NCBI RefSeq assembly: GCF_016918565.1
Contig: NZ_JAFFQD010000012.1
Coordinates: forward strand, 1-64,000
Reading direction: 5' to 3'
DNA from: Desulfogranum marinum
GTDB lineage: Bacteria > Desulfobacterota > Desulfobulbia > Desulfobulbales > Desulfobulbaceae
Length of the DNA stretch: 64,000 nt
Positions 50,889 through 58,830 of this stretch are shown in pieces (position 1 is the stretch's first letter; each line of letters opens with the position of its first letter). A program made the translations under genes and the position numbers. The notes under the pieces were generated by a model, which saw nothing but the letters and a program-made list of their open reading frames with translations, did not search any database and had not been told where the DNA came from.

Positions 50889-52256
50889 CTAGCACTTTGC
50901 TGGTGAAGTCTTAAGGGGATCATGAAGTTCTGGTGGTGTTGCATTTCCACCATGTATTTCTAAAAATTCACATGCTCTTTCAATATCACTTGCTAGAATT
51001 TCTGCAGCATCTCTGTTTAAGTGAGGACGTACAACAATTCTCAAACTATTTACCTCTTGTGCATTTGGTGGCATTGAGTAAGCAGAAAGGATCCAGCCGC
51101 GTTCTCGAACTTTGTTGGAGATATCAAACTCATTATATTTGGTAATGGATTCATCTAAAGTAAGAGCAACCACAGGAATACGTTGGGTTTCATTCATGAT
51201 CTTGAATTTACCAGTTTTTACAAGCCGTTCTCTTAAATACTCGGCATTCTCAACCGTTTGCTTCATGATACGGGTATAGCCTTCTCTCCCCAAGCGTAAT
51301 ATGTTGTAATACTGAGCCAAAACCGTTGCTGAGCTTTTGCTGAAGTTTAAGGTTGCGGTCGCGGCTTCTCCGCCAAGGTAATTCACATAAAAGACCAGGT
51401 CCTCATTAAACACCTTGCGATCCTTGAAAACCACCCAACCTAATCCTGGAGGAACGAGACCAAATTTATGACCAGAGGCATTGATAGATTGAACTCTGGG
51501 AAGACGAAAATCCCATTTATATTCGGGGTAGAGGAAAGGATTCACAAAACCGCCAGAAGCACCATCAATGTGCATGGGGATGGAAATACCTGTTTTTTCT
51601 TCATAGGCATCCAGCCAGTCATGGATTTCCTGGAACGCATCATCTTCGCCTGTAAAAGTCTGTCCCGCGATGGCTACAACACAAATTGTATTTTCATCAA
51701 CATACTCATCCAGGTGTTCAGCAGTCAGTATATAATTTCCTGGTTTCAGCGGTACAATGCGTGGTTCTACATCAAAATATTTAAGAAACTTTTTCCACAC
51801 AATTTGCACATTACCGCCAGTGACCATATTTGGTTTACTCGCATCAAGGCCAGCTTTTTCACGAGCTTCACGCCAGTTCCACTTGTGAGCAAGCCCTGCA
51901 AGCATACAAGCCTCCGATGAACCAATCGTTGCCGAACCATACGGTTCAGCATCTTTTGGACCATTCCAGAGATCATGCAGCCACCTTACACATTTATTCT
52001 CTGTATCCTTTGTATGCGGATACATATCAGGATCAGCAAAATTCCTAAATGAACCATCTTTGAAAATTTCAAGAGCTTCAGGTTCCATAAAAGTTGTTAC
52101 AAAAGAAGACAGGTTGAGCATTGGATTTGCATCGGTCCAACATTCACTCCTTACCAGTGCCGCAGCAGCCCTTGCTGACATGCTCTCACTTGGAAAGTTT
52201 TCTGGTACTTCAGCGTTGAATTGTTCGTAGGGGGTCTTTTGGTGATTTTCGCTCAT
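50889..52256 (-). CDS. gadB: Glutamate decarboxylase
   Basis: This PLP enzyme converts glutamate to GABA plus CO2 and uses up one cytosolic proton, a classical acid-resistance reaction. The 455 residues include HIDGASGGFVNPF at 229-241 with the cofactor-facing Asp231, and SINASGHKFGLV with the PLP-binding Lys264. GSATIGSSEACMLAGLAHKW and NYLGGEAATATLNFSKSSAT are further family blocks. The C-terminal FLEIHGG stretch is normal length. AAGGAG lies six bases before the ATG. A 555-base spacer with repeated TAGGGG motifs lies upstream, then a MalT-like regulator gene. No GadC-type transporter is present in the window; an AspT-family exchanger follows instead. Confidence 0.95.
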   Translation of the reverse strand: MSENHQKTPYEQFNAEVPENFPSESMSARAAAALVRSECWTDANPMLNLSSFVTTFMEPEALEIFKDGSFRNFADPDMYPHTKDTENKCVRWLHDLWNGPKDAEPYGSATIGSSEACMLAGLAHKWNWREAREKAGLDASKPNMVTGGNVQIVWKKFLKYFDVEPRIVPLKPGNYILTAEHLDEYVDENTICVVAIAGQTFTGEDDAFQEIHDWLDAYEEKTGISIPMHIDGASGGFVNPFLYPEYKWDFRLPRVQSINASGHKFGLVPPGLGWVVFKDRKVFNEDLVFYVNYLGGEAATATLNFSKSSATVLAQYYNILRLGREGYTRIMKQTVENAEYLRERLVKTGKFKIMNETQRIPVVALTLDESITKYNEFDISNKVRERGWILSAYSMPPNAQEVNSLRIVVRPHLNRDAAEILASDIERACEFLEIHGGNATPPELHDPLKTSPAKC

Positions 52257-52389
52257 TTCAATTCTCCTTGGTTAAGATCAGAGGTCTGTTTACGCTAAAT
52301 GGTTTTGGCTTTAAGGCCGCTAATAGTGTTTCAAAATTTATATAAACAACTTATCAGCATGCTCTATAAAAGGGGACTTCCCTTGCACC

Positions 52390-52702
52390 GTGGGGGGGAA
52401 TGATGAAATGACAAAGGCTCTATTTGTTAATAGTATTGGCCTATTGACAGTATAAAGAAATATTATCCTAAACATGGGGCTGGTCGCAATCACCTGGAAA
52501 GGGTGATATTTAGGGGAAGAAATTTTGCAATGTGCAGAAATTGTTAAATAACTGTTACGATCATTGCCCGTAAAAAATTTAATGTGCCAAGTAGTTCCGG
52601 CAGGTAGGGGTAGGGGGAGTTAATCTTACTAGTAATGACAATAGGGGAAAGGGCTTATCGTAAATGAATTGGACTCTTTAGGTAATAATGCTGTCTAGGG
52701 GT
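52390..52702. promoter_or_regulatory. Cluster of TAGGGG repeats upstream of gadB
   Basis: The spacer between gadB and the MalT-like regulator gene (52257-52811) contains at least five copies of TAGGGG: 52511, 52605, 52611, 52642 and 52696, plus a related G-rich stretch with GGGGAATGATG at about 52394-52404. MalT-type regulators bind short G-rich boxes (GGGGA-type), so these could be the operators of the adjacent regulator. This is an inference, and no clear -35/-10 pair was found. No gene is visible in the spacer. Confidence 0.45.
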
Positions 52703-52811
52703 TATGCGAAAAGCATACTCTTTCTTTGGTGCAGAGATGAATATTTTTTTACAGAAACGACAAAGAACATTAAAATTCGTTAATATAAATAAAAATTTAC
52801 CATGCTAAGGG

Positions 52812-55583
52812 CTACCGATAGATATTGCGGGATGAGTTCTTTCGCCGCCTTTCAGGTATTAGATTGCATTTTCTTGCCGTGTTGACCGCTTGGCGGCGGT
52901 TCGGGGCTTTTAGTTTTCGGTAGAGACTGGAAAGGTGCGTTTTCACGGTTTCTGCAGAAATGAACAACTTTTGAGCTATCTCCTTATTGGAAAGACGTTC
53001 TTGGAGCAAAATCAAAACATCCAGCTCGCGATTGCTCAAATCAATAAATGTGCTATCAGCCGCTCCCGGAGCAGGAACCAATTGGTCGTTATCAACTGAT
53101 GCTATGCCAATGCGATTTATTCCGCTTTTTTCTAACATAAACGCATCCATGAGGCGGTGCAGGTAAGGATTGTCAGGACTTTTTTCCAAAAGCACCTTCA
53201 GTAGCTCGCCGATTATTGGTCCCCGGTCTAAAAAAGATCGAACCAACCCACGTGGTTCAGCCAGATGAATTGCATCCTCAAGCAACTCGAACGACTCGTC
53301 CACTCTACCTACTAATTTTAAGGCCACAGCTTTGGCAGCCTGAAATTGGACATACAAGCGGATGTGGTATTGATTTAACCTTTGCAAGGTTTTATCGATA
53401 AAGATAAGAGCGTCACTGCTATGTTTATGATCGTCCATATGTGATAAAATATCGGCATGCAACAAAAGGGGAAACGTCAGCCAATAGAAAACATTTTCGC
53501 CCACCGAAGTATATTTCGGCAGGTCAGCTGACACCTTTCCAGTATGCAGGGCCAGCTTGCTCTTTACCGAATCAGATATTTGCACTGAAAAGGAATCCTT
53601 CATCTCAATTGCAAATAAAAATGCCTCGCCGATATATTTTTCGGTTGTTTTCACATCCCCTTTAGCCCAAGTGATAAGCGCCAGGCTAATCATTGAATCG
53701 TGGCAAATTCGTGTGGTAACATGATCTCGCATTTTTATTACACGGCTGAAGTGGTCGGCAGCAGTACCCAACAGGTTTCGTTCATAAGCCGCGCATCCAA
53801 GAAAATAATAAGCGTATCCTAACCAGTAATTATCCTGAGGAACAGTTTCGTTAATGAGTAATAATTTCTGCGCATTTTCCTGCACCGCATTCCAATCCGC
53901 AGCAAAGGTCAAGATTGCCATTTTCGTCACCAGCAGCTGACCGGCGTTCAAACTGTCTTCTGAATGGTTGGCATTTAAGGCTAGGTCCAGCTGGAACAAG
54001 GCTTCATCCTGTCTTCCGCATAAGAATTTGGCAGCTGAGTTATACATTAATCCCATATTATGTGAATAGCGATGTTTCTTCGGTACAACTTTCAGTCCCC
54101 ACTCTGACCGACGGAGGCTACCCTCAAAGTCTCCTTGATAACATAAAAAGGATGCGCGCTGTATGGCAACATCTCCCAGAAGGCTTTGGCGTCTGGTTTC
54201 GGGAATCGGATAGTCATAATTTTTAAGTAACAGTTCTGCCTGGTCCATCAGCGAGGCCCAACTTATAAAATCCAAGTTAACCGCTTTAATAAAAGTGTGT
54301 GCGATCAAAAGTTCCGGGTGCGATTCTTCAGCGCCATTTGGGAACATGTCCAGCAATCGTTTCAGAGCGCGGCGGGAAATATCCTGGTCGATGATGGGGT
54401 GCATAATATCACCTACCAGTTCAGCTGCAGCATCAATATTTTCTGCGGCAATCAAATGTTTGAGAGCATCCTCGAAGTGCCCATGATCGGCATACCACTC
54501 TCCGGCCATTTGGTGGGTCTTGGTTTGTCGGATACTGGGTATCGCTGATCTGATATTCAGACGCAACATCTCTTGGAATTGATGGTGATACCGATACCAT
54601 CTGTTTTCATTGTCAAGCGGTACAATAAATAGATTGTTTTTAATTAAGTAGTTGATGATTCGTCGGCTATTTGTACTGTTGCCCTCCTTGGCCAGCAAGT
54701 AGTCGCAAAGCGATACACAAAAACTATCTGGAATTGCGGATATGCTGAGAAAAAGTTTGACATCGTCCGGCTGACAGGCAATGACTTCTTCAAAAATGTA
54801 TTCAATGACCATGTCGTTTTCAGTGCATAGCTTTTCTGCAAAAGCTTGAGGACTGTCAACTTTTAATAGATCTAATAGTATCAACTGCAGGCCGACGGCC
54901 CATCCTTCAGTTCGTGTAACTATTTGTTCCATAGTATGGAGGATGGTCAGCAGTTCACTCTTGACAGGATTAAAGAAGGCTTTGGCCTCTTCGTCGACAA
55001 AACGTAAATCGGCTGCATTAAGTTTAGACAGCCATTGTTTGATTTGCCATTGAATTATTGGCAGTGGTGGGTCTATACGGGTTGCGATGATGAGGTGCAA
55101 TCCTTTTGGCATATACTGAACCACGCGTTTAATCATCTTATGAACATCTTCAGAGGTAATAAGATGAAAGTCATCGATAGCTAGAACCAGAGGGGTATTC
55201 AGTGCAGCTAGGTGATGTATGAAAACATCGACCAAATATTCGGGAGGTGGCAGTGTCTGAGCTGACAGAAGCCTGCCTGTTTGGCTGTCGAAGTGTGGAA
55301 ATATGCCACGGATCGTAGCAATCAGAGAGTAGAGGAACCGATCTGGAGTACTGTCGCTCTTATCCAGGGACAACCAAGCGGAGTGACAAGAGATATGGTT
55401 CAGCCATTGTAATACCAATGTGGTTTTACCATAGCCGGCCGGGGCTGATATGAGGGTCAGTTTGCCTCCCAGTGATTCGTCCAGAGCCTCAAGCAGGCGG
55501 GGCCGTTCAATCCACTGTCTGCCGATAGGGGGGCGATTCAATTTGGCGGGAGGGAAAAATAAATTATTATTATCAACGCTCAT
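52812..55583 (-). CDS. MalT-like LuxR-family ATP-dependent regulator (LAL)
   Basis: The 923-residue protein is a large ATP-binding LuxR-type transcription factor of the MalT (LAL/STAND) class. An N-terminal NTPase domain has Walker A SAPAGYGKTT at 46-55 and Walker B-like LVLAIDDFHLI. A long helical TPR-like domain fills the middle, and a C-terminal LuxR helix-turn-helix (about 850-910) has LSNRELDVLILLQERLSNKE, then IAQKLFISAETVKTHLSSLYRKL. Such proteins are usually activators that oligomerise when bound to ATP and an effector. It is followed by gadB, and a G-rich repeat cluster lies between them. Its effector is unknown. Confidence 0.92.
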   Translation of the reverse strand: MSVDNNNLFFPPAKLNRPPIGRQWIERPRLLEALDESLGGKLTLISAPAGYGKTTLVLQWLNHISCHSAWLSLDKSDSTPDRFLYSLIATIRGIFPHFDSQTGRLLSAQTLPPPEYLVDVFIHHLAALNTPLVLAIDDFHLITSEDVHKMIKRVVQYMPKGLHLIIATRIDPPLPIIQWQIKQWLSKLNAADLRFVDEEAKAFFNPVKSELLTILHTMEQIVTRTEGWAVGLQLILLDLLKVDSPQAFAEKLCTENDMVIEYIFEEVIACQPDDVKLFLSISAIPDSFCVSLCDYLLAKEGNSTNSRRIINYLIKNNLFIVPLDNENRWYRYHHQFQEMLRLNIRSAIPSIRQTKTHQMAGEWYADHGHFEDALKHLIAAENIDAAAELVGDIMHPIIDQDISRRALKRLLDMFPNGAEESHPELLIAHTFIKAVNLDFISWASLMDQAELLLKNYDYPIPETRRQSLLGDVAIQRASFLCYQGDFEGSLRRSEWGLKVVPKKHRYSHNMGLMYNSAAKFLCGRQDEALFQLDLALNANHSEDSLNAGQLLVTKMAILTFAADWNAVQENAQKLLLINETVPQDNYWLGYAYYFLGCAAYERNLLGTAADHFSRVIKMRDHVTTRICHDSMISLALITWAKGDVKTTEKYIGEAFLFAIEMKDSFSVQISDSVKSKLALHTGKVSADLPKYTSVGENVFYWLTFPLLLHADILSHMDDHKHSSDALIFIDKTLQRLNQYHIRLYVQFQAAKAVALKLVGRVDESFELLEDAIHLAEPRGLVRSFLDRGPIIGELLKVLLEKSPDNPYLHRLMDAFMLEKSGINRIGIASVDNDQLVPAPGAADSTFIDLSNRELDVLILLQERLSNKEIAQKLFISAETVKTHLSSLYRKLKAPNRRQAVNTARKCNLIPERRRKNSSRNIYR

Positions 55584-55611
55584 TAATCAGGATTTGCTGA
55601 ATAAAGATTAA

Positions 55612-55634
55612 GCCCTTGAACTGGTTTCAAGGGC
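55612..55634 (-). terminator. Hairpin between the efflux genes and the regulator
   Basis: GCCCTTGAA at 55612-55620 and TTCAAGGGC at 55626-55634 form a nine-base perfect stem with a five-base loop. It lies upstream of the LuxR-type gene and downstream of the efflux operon on the same strand. The T-run is weak. It may end the efflux transcript. Confidence 0.4.
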
Positions 55635-55646
55635 ATCCACCAAACA

Positions 55647-55898
55647 TTAACAAATCGAGTTATTAATCGGTGAAATAGTGAAGTAATGGCGATAGCCGGC
55701 TATCCACTTCAGGTTCGTTACCAGAAAACCGGCCATAATTTTGATTTCACAGGTAAATGGCAGCTGGGCATTATCCTGGGGCACATTTGATGAGCGACCA
55801 ATCTGTGCTGTCTCATAAAAACACGGGCAGGTGAATACAAACAAATAAAGGCTCGGGGCTCTTTTGCTTATCATGAAGTTGTAAAAATAAATTAACAC
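55647..55898 (-). CDS. Possible small or remnant protein
   Basis: A leftward frame of 83 residues ends 13 bases before the hairpin at 55612-55634. The latter half (TCEIKIMAGFLVTNLKWIAG, YRHYFTISPINN) alternates like beta strands, suggesting the tail of an outer-membrane or periplasmic protein, but the beginning lacks a signal peptide and a binding site. It could be the 3' remnant of a lost gene. It fills much of the spacer 55584-55948. Confidence 0.3.
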   Translation of the reverse strand: MLIYFYNFMISKRAPSLYLFVFTCPCFYETAQIGRSSNVPQDNAQLPFTCEIKIMAGFLVTNLKWIAGYRHYFTISPINNSIC

Positions 55899-55948
55899 CA
55901 GCTATAGGGCAAATCCTCTTAAGCTAAGGAGTGGTGGTAACCAGATAT

Positions 55949-57490
55949 TTATTTTAATATTCCTTGCCACGCGCTTGTTCTTTCACGCATTTCTTTTTTT
56001 ATTGCAGGCGGAAGTAAATCGACGGGATCCCTGTCTTGGCGAATTTGCCATCCCCCGCCCAAGGCTCTGTAAACCTGGACAAGATTTATCGCAGTATTTC
56101 CCCTAGTAGCGGCAACAAGATCCTGTTGCTGCACGTTGGAGCCTAAATTTGTAAGAAGAGTATTAAAAGGGATCTCGCCCTGCAAATATTGAATTTTAGA
56201 TGCATTAACAGCACGTTGTGAAGCTTCCGCTGCCAACTGGTATGCAGCTAATTGCTCATGAGTTTTGAGATAGGCAATAATAGAATTTTCAACATCACCC
56301 TGTGCCTGAAGAATTATATCCATATAATCAACGAGTAGTTGCTGGAATAATGCATCTTGTAATCGAACATTACTTTTAAGGCGGCCATAGTTAAAAATAT
56401 TCCACTCAAAAATACCCGCTAAACTCCAGGTTTGGCTGGCACTTTTAAAGAGGTCGTTGGTATTGAATGCGCTTGTTCCTATAGAGCCGCCAATAGCAAA
56501 ATGTGGGTACAATTCACTTACTGCAAAACCAATACGAGCACTTTGAGCAGCAAGCTGCCTTTCTGAAAAACGTATATCCGGGCGTTGGCGAATAAGGTTC
56601 TGCGGTATCCCAAGGGCGATCGTAGGATTTACATCAGGAATACCATTTTGTTTTTTAAACAGATAGTTAAAACCCTGTGGAGGTGTACCCAGAAGAACGG
56701 CTAATGCGTTTTTTGCTTGTTGTAATGATATTTCCAGAGAGTACACAGAAGCCTTTGTATTGTTCAACAGACTTTCTGCCTGATCCACATCAAGTTTACT
56801 TACTTCACCAGCATTAAATTTAGCCTTAGCGATATTCAGACTGGCGACCTGGAGCTCTATGTTATATTTTGCTACCTTTAAACGGTCAGCATAGGATCGA
56901 AATAAGATATAATTTTCTGCTATTTGTGAAATCAACGTAACCACCGCACCATCGTAGCTGGCCACACTAGCATCTAATTCAGCTGAGGCAGATTCAATTT
57001 GCCTTCTAAATCTTCCCCAAAAATCAATTTCCCAACTGACGTTAAAGCCTAGATTGTAATTGTTAAAGGTAATACCGCTTTCTTTTTGCCTTGAAGCTGA
57101 ACCGGCTACTTGCTGCTGCTGCGGGTATTGATTACCGATGGCAATGGCTAGCTGTTGTTGAGCCTGCAGAACTCGCAGGCCTGCTGAGCGAACAGTCAAG
57201 TTTTGCTGGAGGGCTTCTTCAATTAATTGATCAAGATCAGGGTCAAGGAAAGCTGCATGCCACCATTTAGGATCTGCAGGTAATTCATTCGTCAATGTTG
57301 GAGCGTCTATTTGAAGCCAATCAGACCCTAAAGTGGCTGGAGGTTGTTTATAATCAGGGCCAACGGCAGAACAGCTGCTCAGCATGAAAAGAAAAAGAAA
57401 GCCAAGAGCTATTGTGCAAAAATTTTCCTTCCGTGATATTTGGTTCTGTATCTTCGTCGGCATCGAGATTGTCTCGTTTAACAGCTTCAT
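55949..57490 (-). CDS. NodT/OprM-family outer membrane efflux lipoprotein
   Basis: The 513-residue protein is an outer-membrane factor that forms the exit duct of a tripartite pump. The lipobox MLSSC puts the modified cysteine at residue 40, and the sequence then shows AVGPDYKQPPATLGSDW. Two efflux-protein repeats follow with QAQQQLAIAIGNQYPQQQQV, LLNNTKASVYSLEISLQQAK and ALAVLLGTPP, plus IRQRPDIRFSERQLAAQSAR. The start overlaps the end of the membrane-fusion gene by four bases (ATGA), so they are translationally coupled. Its partners are the membrane-fusion, DUF1656 and FUSC genes upstream. Confidence 0.93.
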   Translation of the reverse strand: MKLLNETISMPTKIQNQISRKENFCTIALGFLFLFMLSSCSAVGPDYKQPPATLGSDWLQIDAPTLTNELPADPKWWHAAFLDPDLDQLIEEALQQNLTVRSAGLRVLQAQQQLAIAIGNQYPQQQQVAGSASRQKESGITFNNYNLGFNVSWEIDFWGRFRRQIESASAELDASVASYDGAVVTLISQIAENYILFRSYADRLKVAKYNIELQVASLNIAKAKFNAGEVSKLDVDQAESLLNNTKASVYSLEISLQQAKNALAVLLGTPPQGFNYLFKKQNGIPDVNPTIALGIPQNLIRQRPDIRFSERQLAAQSARIGFAVSELYPHFAIGGSIGTSAFNTNDLFKSASQTWSLAGIFEWNIFNYGRLKSNVRLQDALFQQLLVDYMDIILQAQGDVENSIIAYLKTHEQLAAYQLAAEASQRAVNASKIQYLQGEIPFNTLLTNLGSNVQQQDLVAATRGNTAINLVQVYRALGGGWQIRQDRDPVDLLPPAIKKEMRERTSAWQGILK

Positions 57491-58593
57491 TGTTGGATGC
57501 CTGCATGGCTGGAACCCGTCTGGACCAACACAGAGGCTGTTGTGCCTACACGAAGTTTTACTGATTCCGGCATCTTTGTTATATGAATTCGAACCGGAAT
57601 TCGTTGTGCTAATCTAATCCATTCAAAGGTTGGACTTATGGATGGAAGCAGTTCAAACCCAGGGCTTCCATTTTGTTGGGCGATTCCCCACCCAAGACTA
57701 TCGACATATCCTTCTAGGGGATTATCTGGATAAGTCATTAGGGTGATAACTGCCTTGTTGCCTGGAGATATTTCACCAATCAGGGTTTCTTTAAAAAAAC
57801 CATATACCCAAAAGCTGTTTGTATCAATTAAAGCCAAGGCTGGTTGATTGGCAACTGCCTGTGTGCCAACCCGTAGGTTAAGATTGGTTATGTATCCATC
57901 TGTGGTGGCCTTAACCTGTGTGAACTCAAAATTTAACCTGGCTTGACGTACATTTGCCTTGGCTGAGCGAATACTGGCGTTTGCTTCTCCTTGTTCGCCC
58001 AAATTAGCATTAGCTTCTGCCAAAGCCGCCTCTGCTTGACGCAGTGACGCTTTTGCCTGAGACAAGCTCGCTAACGCGCCTTTTCGTTTTTCAAGGGAAA
58101 CAGCATAGCTGGCTTTGGCCCGTTCAAGTGATTTTTCAGATGTGGCCTTATGTGGCAACATTTCTTTTTGGCGCTCATATTCAGATTCATTTTTTTCAAT
58201 CATGGAATCGAGCTCTTTGATTGAACTCATTCCTTTTAATACTGCAGCTTTTGAAACCTCAACGTTGGCTCTGGCAGCCTCAACTTTTTTTTCCAAGGCG
58301 ACGTAATTGCTTCTGGTGTTATCGAGCTGCGCTTTTGCCTGTTCTAAAGATGCTTTAAAAGTTCTTGGATCGATTTCAAAAAGGAGATCTCCAGCTTTCA
58401 CAAATTGATTGTCTTTAATCGGGAGTTTTACAATAGGCCCAGAAACCCTTGGCGCAATCTGTATCACTTCTGCACGAACTTGGCCGTCACGAGTCCACGG
58501 GTTAGTTAGGTATCTGTTATATTTAAATAAGATGAAGGCCAGTGCGATAAAGACGATACTTCCTGTGAGTAGGTATTTTTGGTATGATTTCAT
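57487..58593 (-). CDS. Membrane fusion protein, AaeA/EmrA-like
   Basis: The 368-residue protein links inner and outer membrane parts of an efflux pump. It has one N-terminal span (residues 9-25), then a lipoyl-like half (VIQIAPRVSGPIVKLPIKDN, FVKAGDLLFEIDPRTF), a long coiled-coil hairpin of about 130 residues rich in Ala, Lys and Glu, and the second half with VKATTDGYITNLNLRVGTQA and KAVITLMTYPDNPLEGYVDS. The coiled coil is longer than in AaeA, closer to EmrA. It lies six bases after the DUF1656 gene. Substrates of related pumps are aromatic acids and similar organic anions. Confidence 0.92.
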   Translation of the reverse strand: MKSYQKYLLTGSIVFIALAFILFKYNRYLTNPWTRDGQVRAEVIQIAPRVSGPIVKLPIKDNQFVKAGDLLFEIDPRTFKASLEQAKAQLDNTRSNYVALEKKVEAARANVEVSKAAVLKGMSSIKELDSMIEKNESEYERQKEMLPHKATSEKSLERAKASYAVSLEKRKGALASLSQAKASLRQAEAALAEANANLGEQGEANASIRSAKANVRQARLNFEFTQVKATTDGYITNLNLRVGTQAVANQPALALIDTNSFWVYGFFKETLIGEISPGNKAVITLMTYPDNPLEGYVDSLGWGIAQQNGSPGFELLPSISPTFEWIRLAQRIPVRIHITKMPESVKLRVGTTASVLVQTGSSHAGIQQ

Positions 58594-58599
58594 TCTGTT

Positions 58600-58818
58600 T
58601 TATATTCCTGTTAACAATATATCGATAAAAAATGTGTAGATTATCAATAATGCGACAAAAACAAGCGGCGGGTAAAAGAAATATTTAGAAAGCCGATAGC
58701 GATTGAGCAGCTTTGCCGTAAAACCGGCAGCTATCGCTCCAACAAGACTTGCAACTAATAGTGGCGGCATATAAACTCCACCGAAAGCAATTTCATGCGG
58801 GATTTGATTCATATGCAC
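58600..58818 (-). CDS. DUF1656 (AaeX-like) small membrane protein
   Basis: The 72-residue protein is an AaeX-type small inner-membrane protein with two spans. It begins MHMNQIPHEIAFGGVYMPPLLVASLV and ends with SKYFFYPPLVFVALLIIYTFF, the family pattern. AAGGAG lies six bases before the ATG. It sits between the FUSC and membrane-fusion genes, as in the aaeXAB operons, and is thought to be a small accessory subunit. Confidence 0.92.
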   Translation of the reverse strand: MHMNQIPHEIAFGGVYMPPLLVASLVGAIAAGFTAKLLNRYRLSKYFFYPPLVFVALLIIYTFFIDILLTGI

Positions 58819-58830
58819 TCCTTCTGGTTT

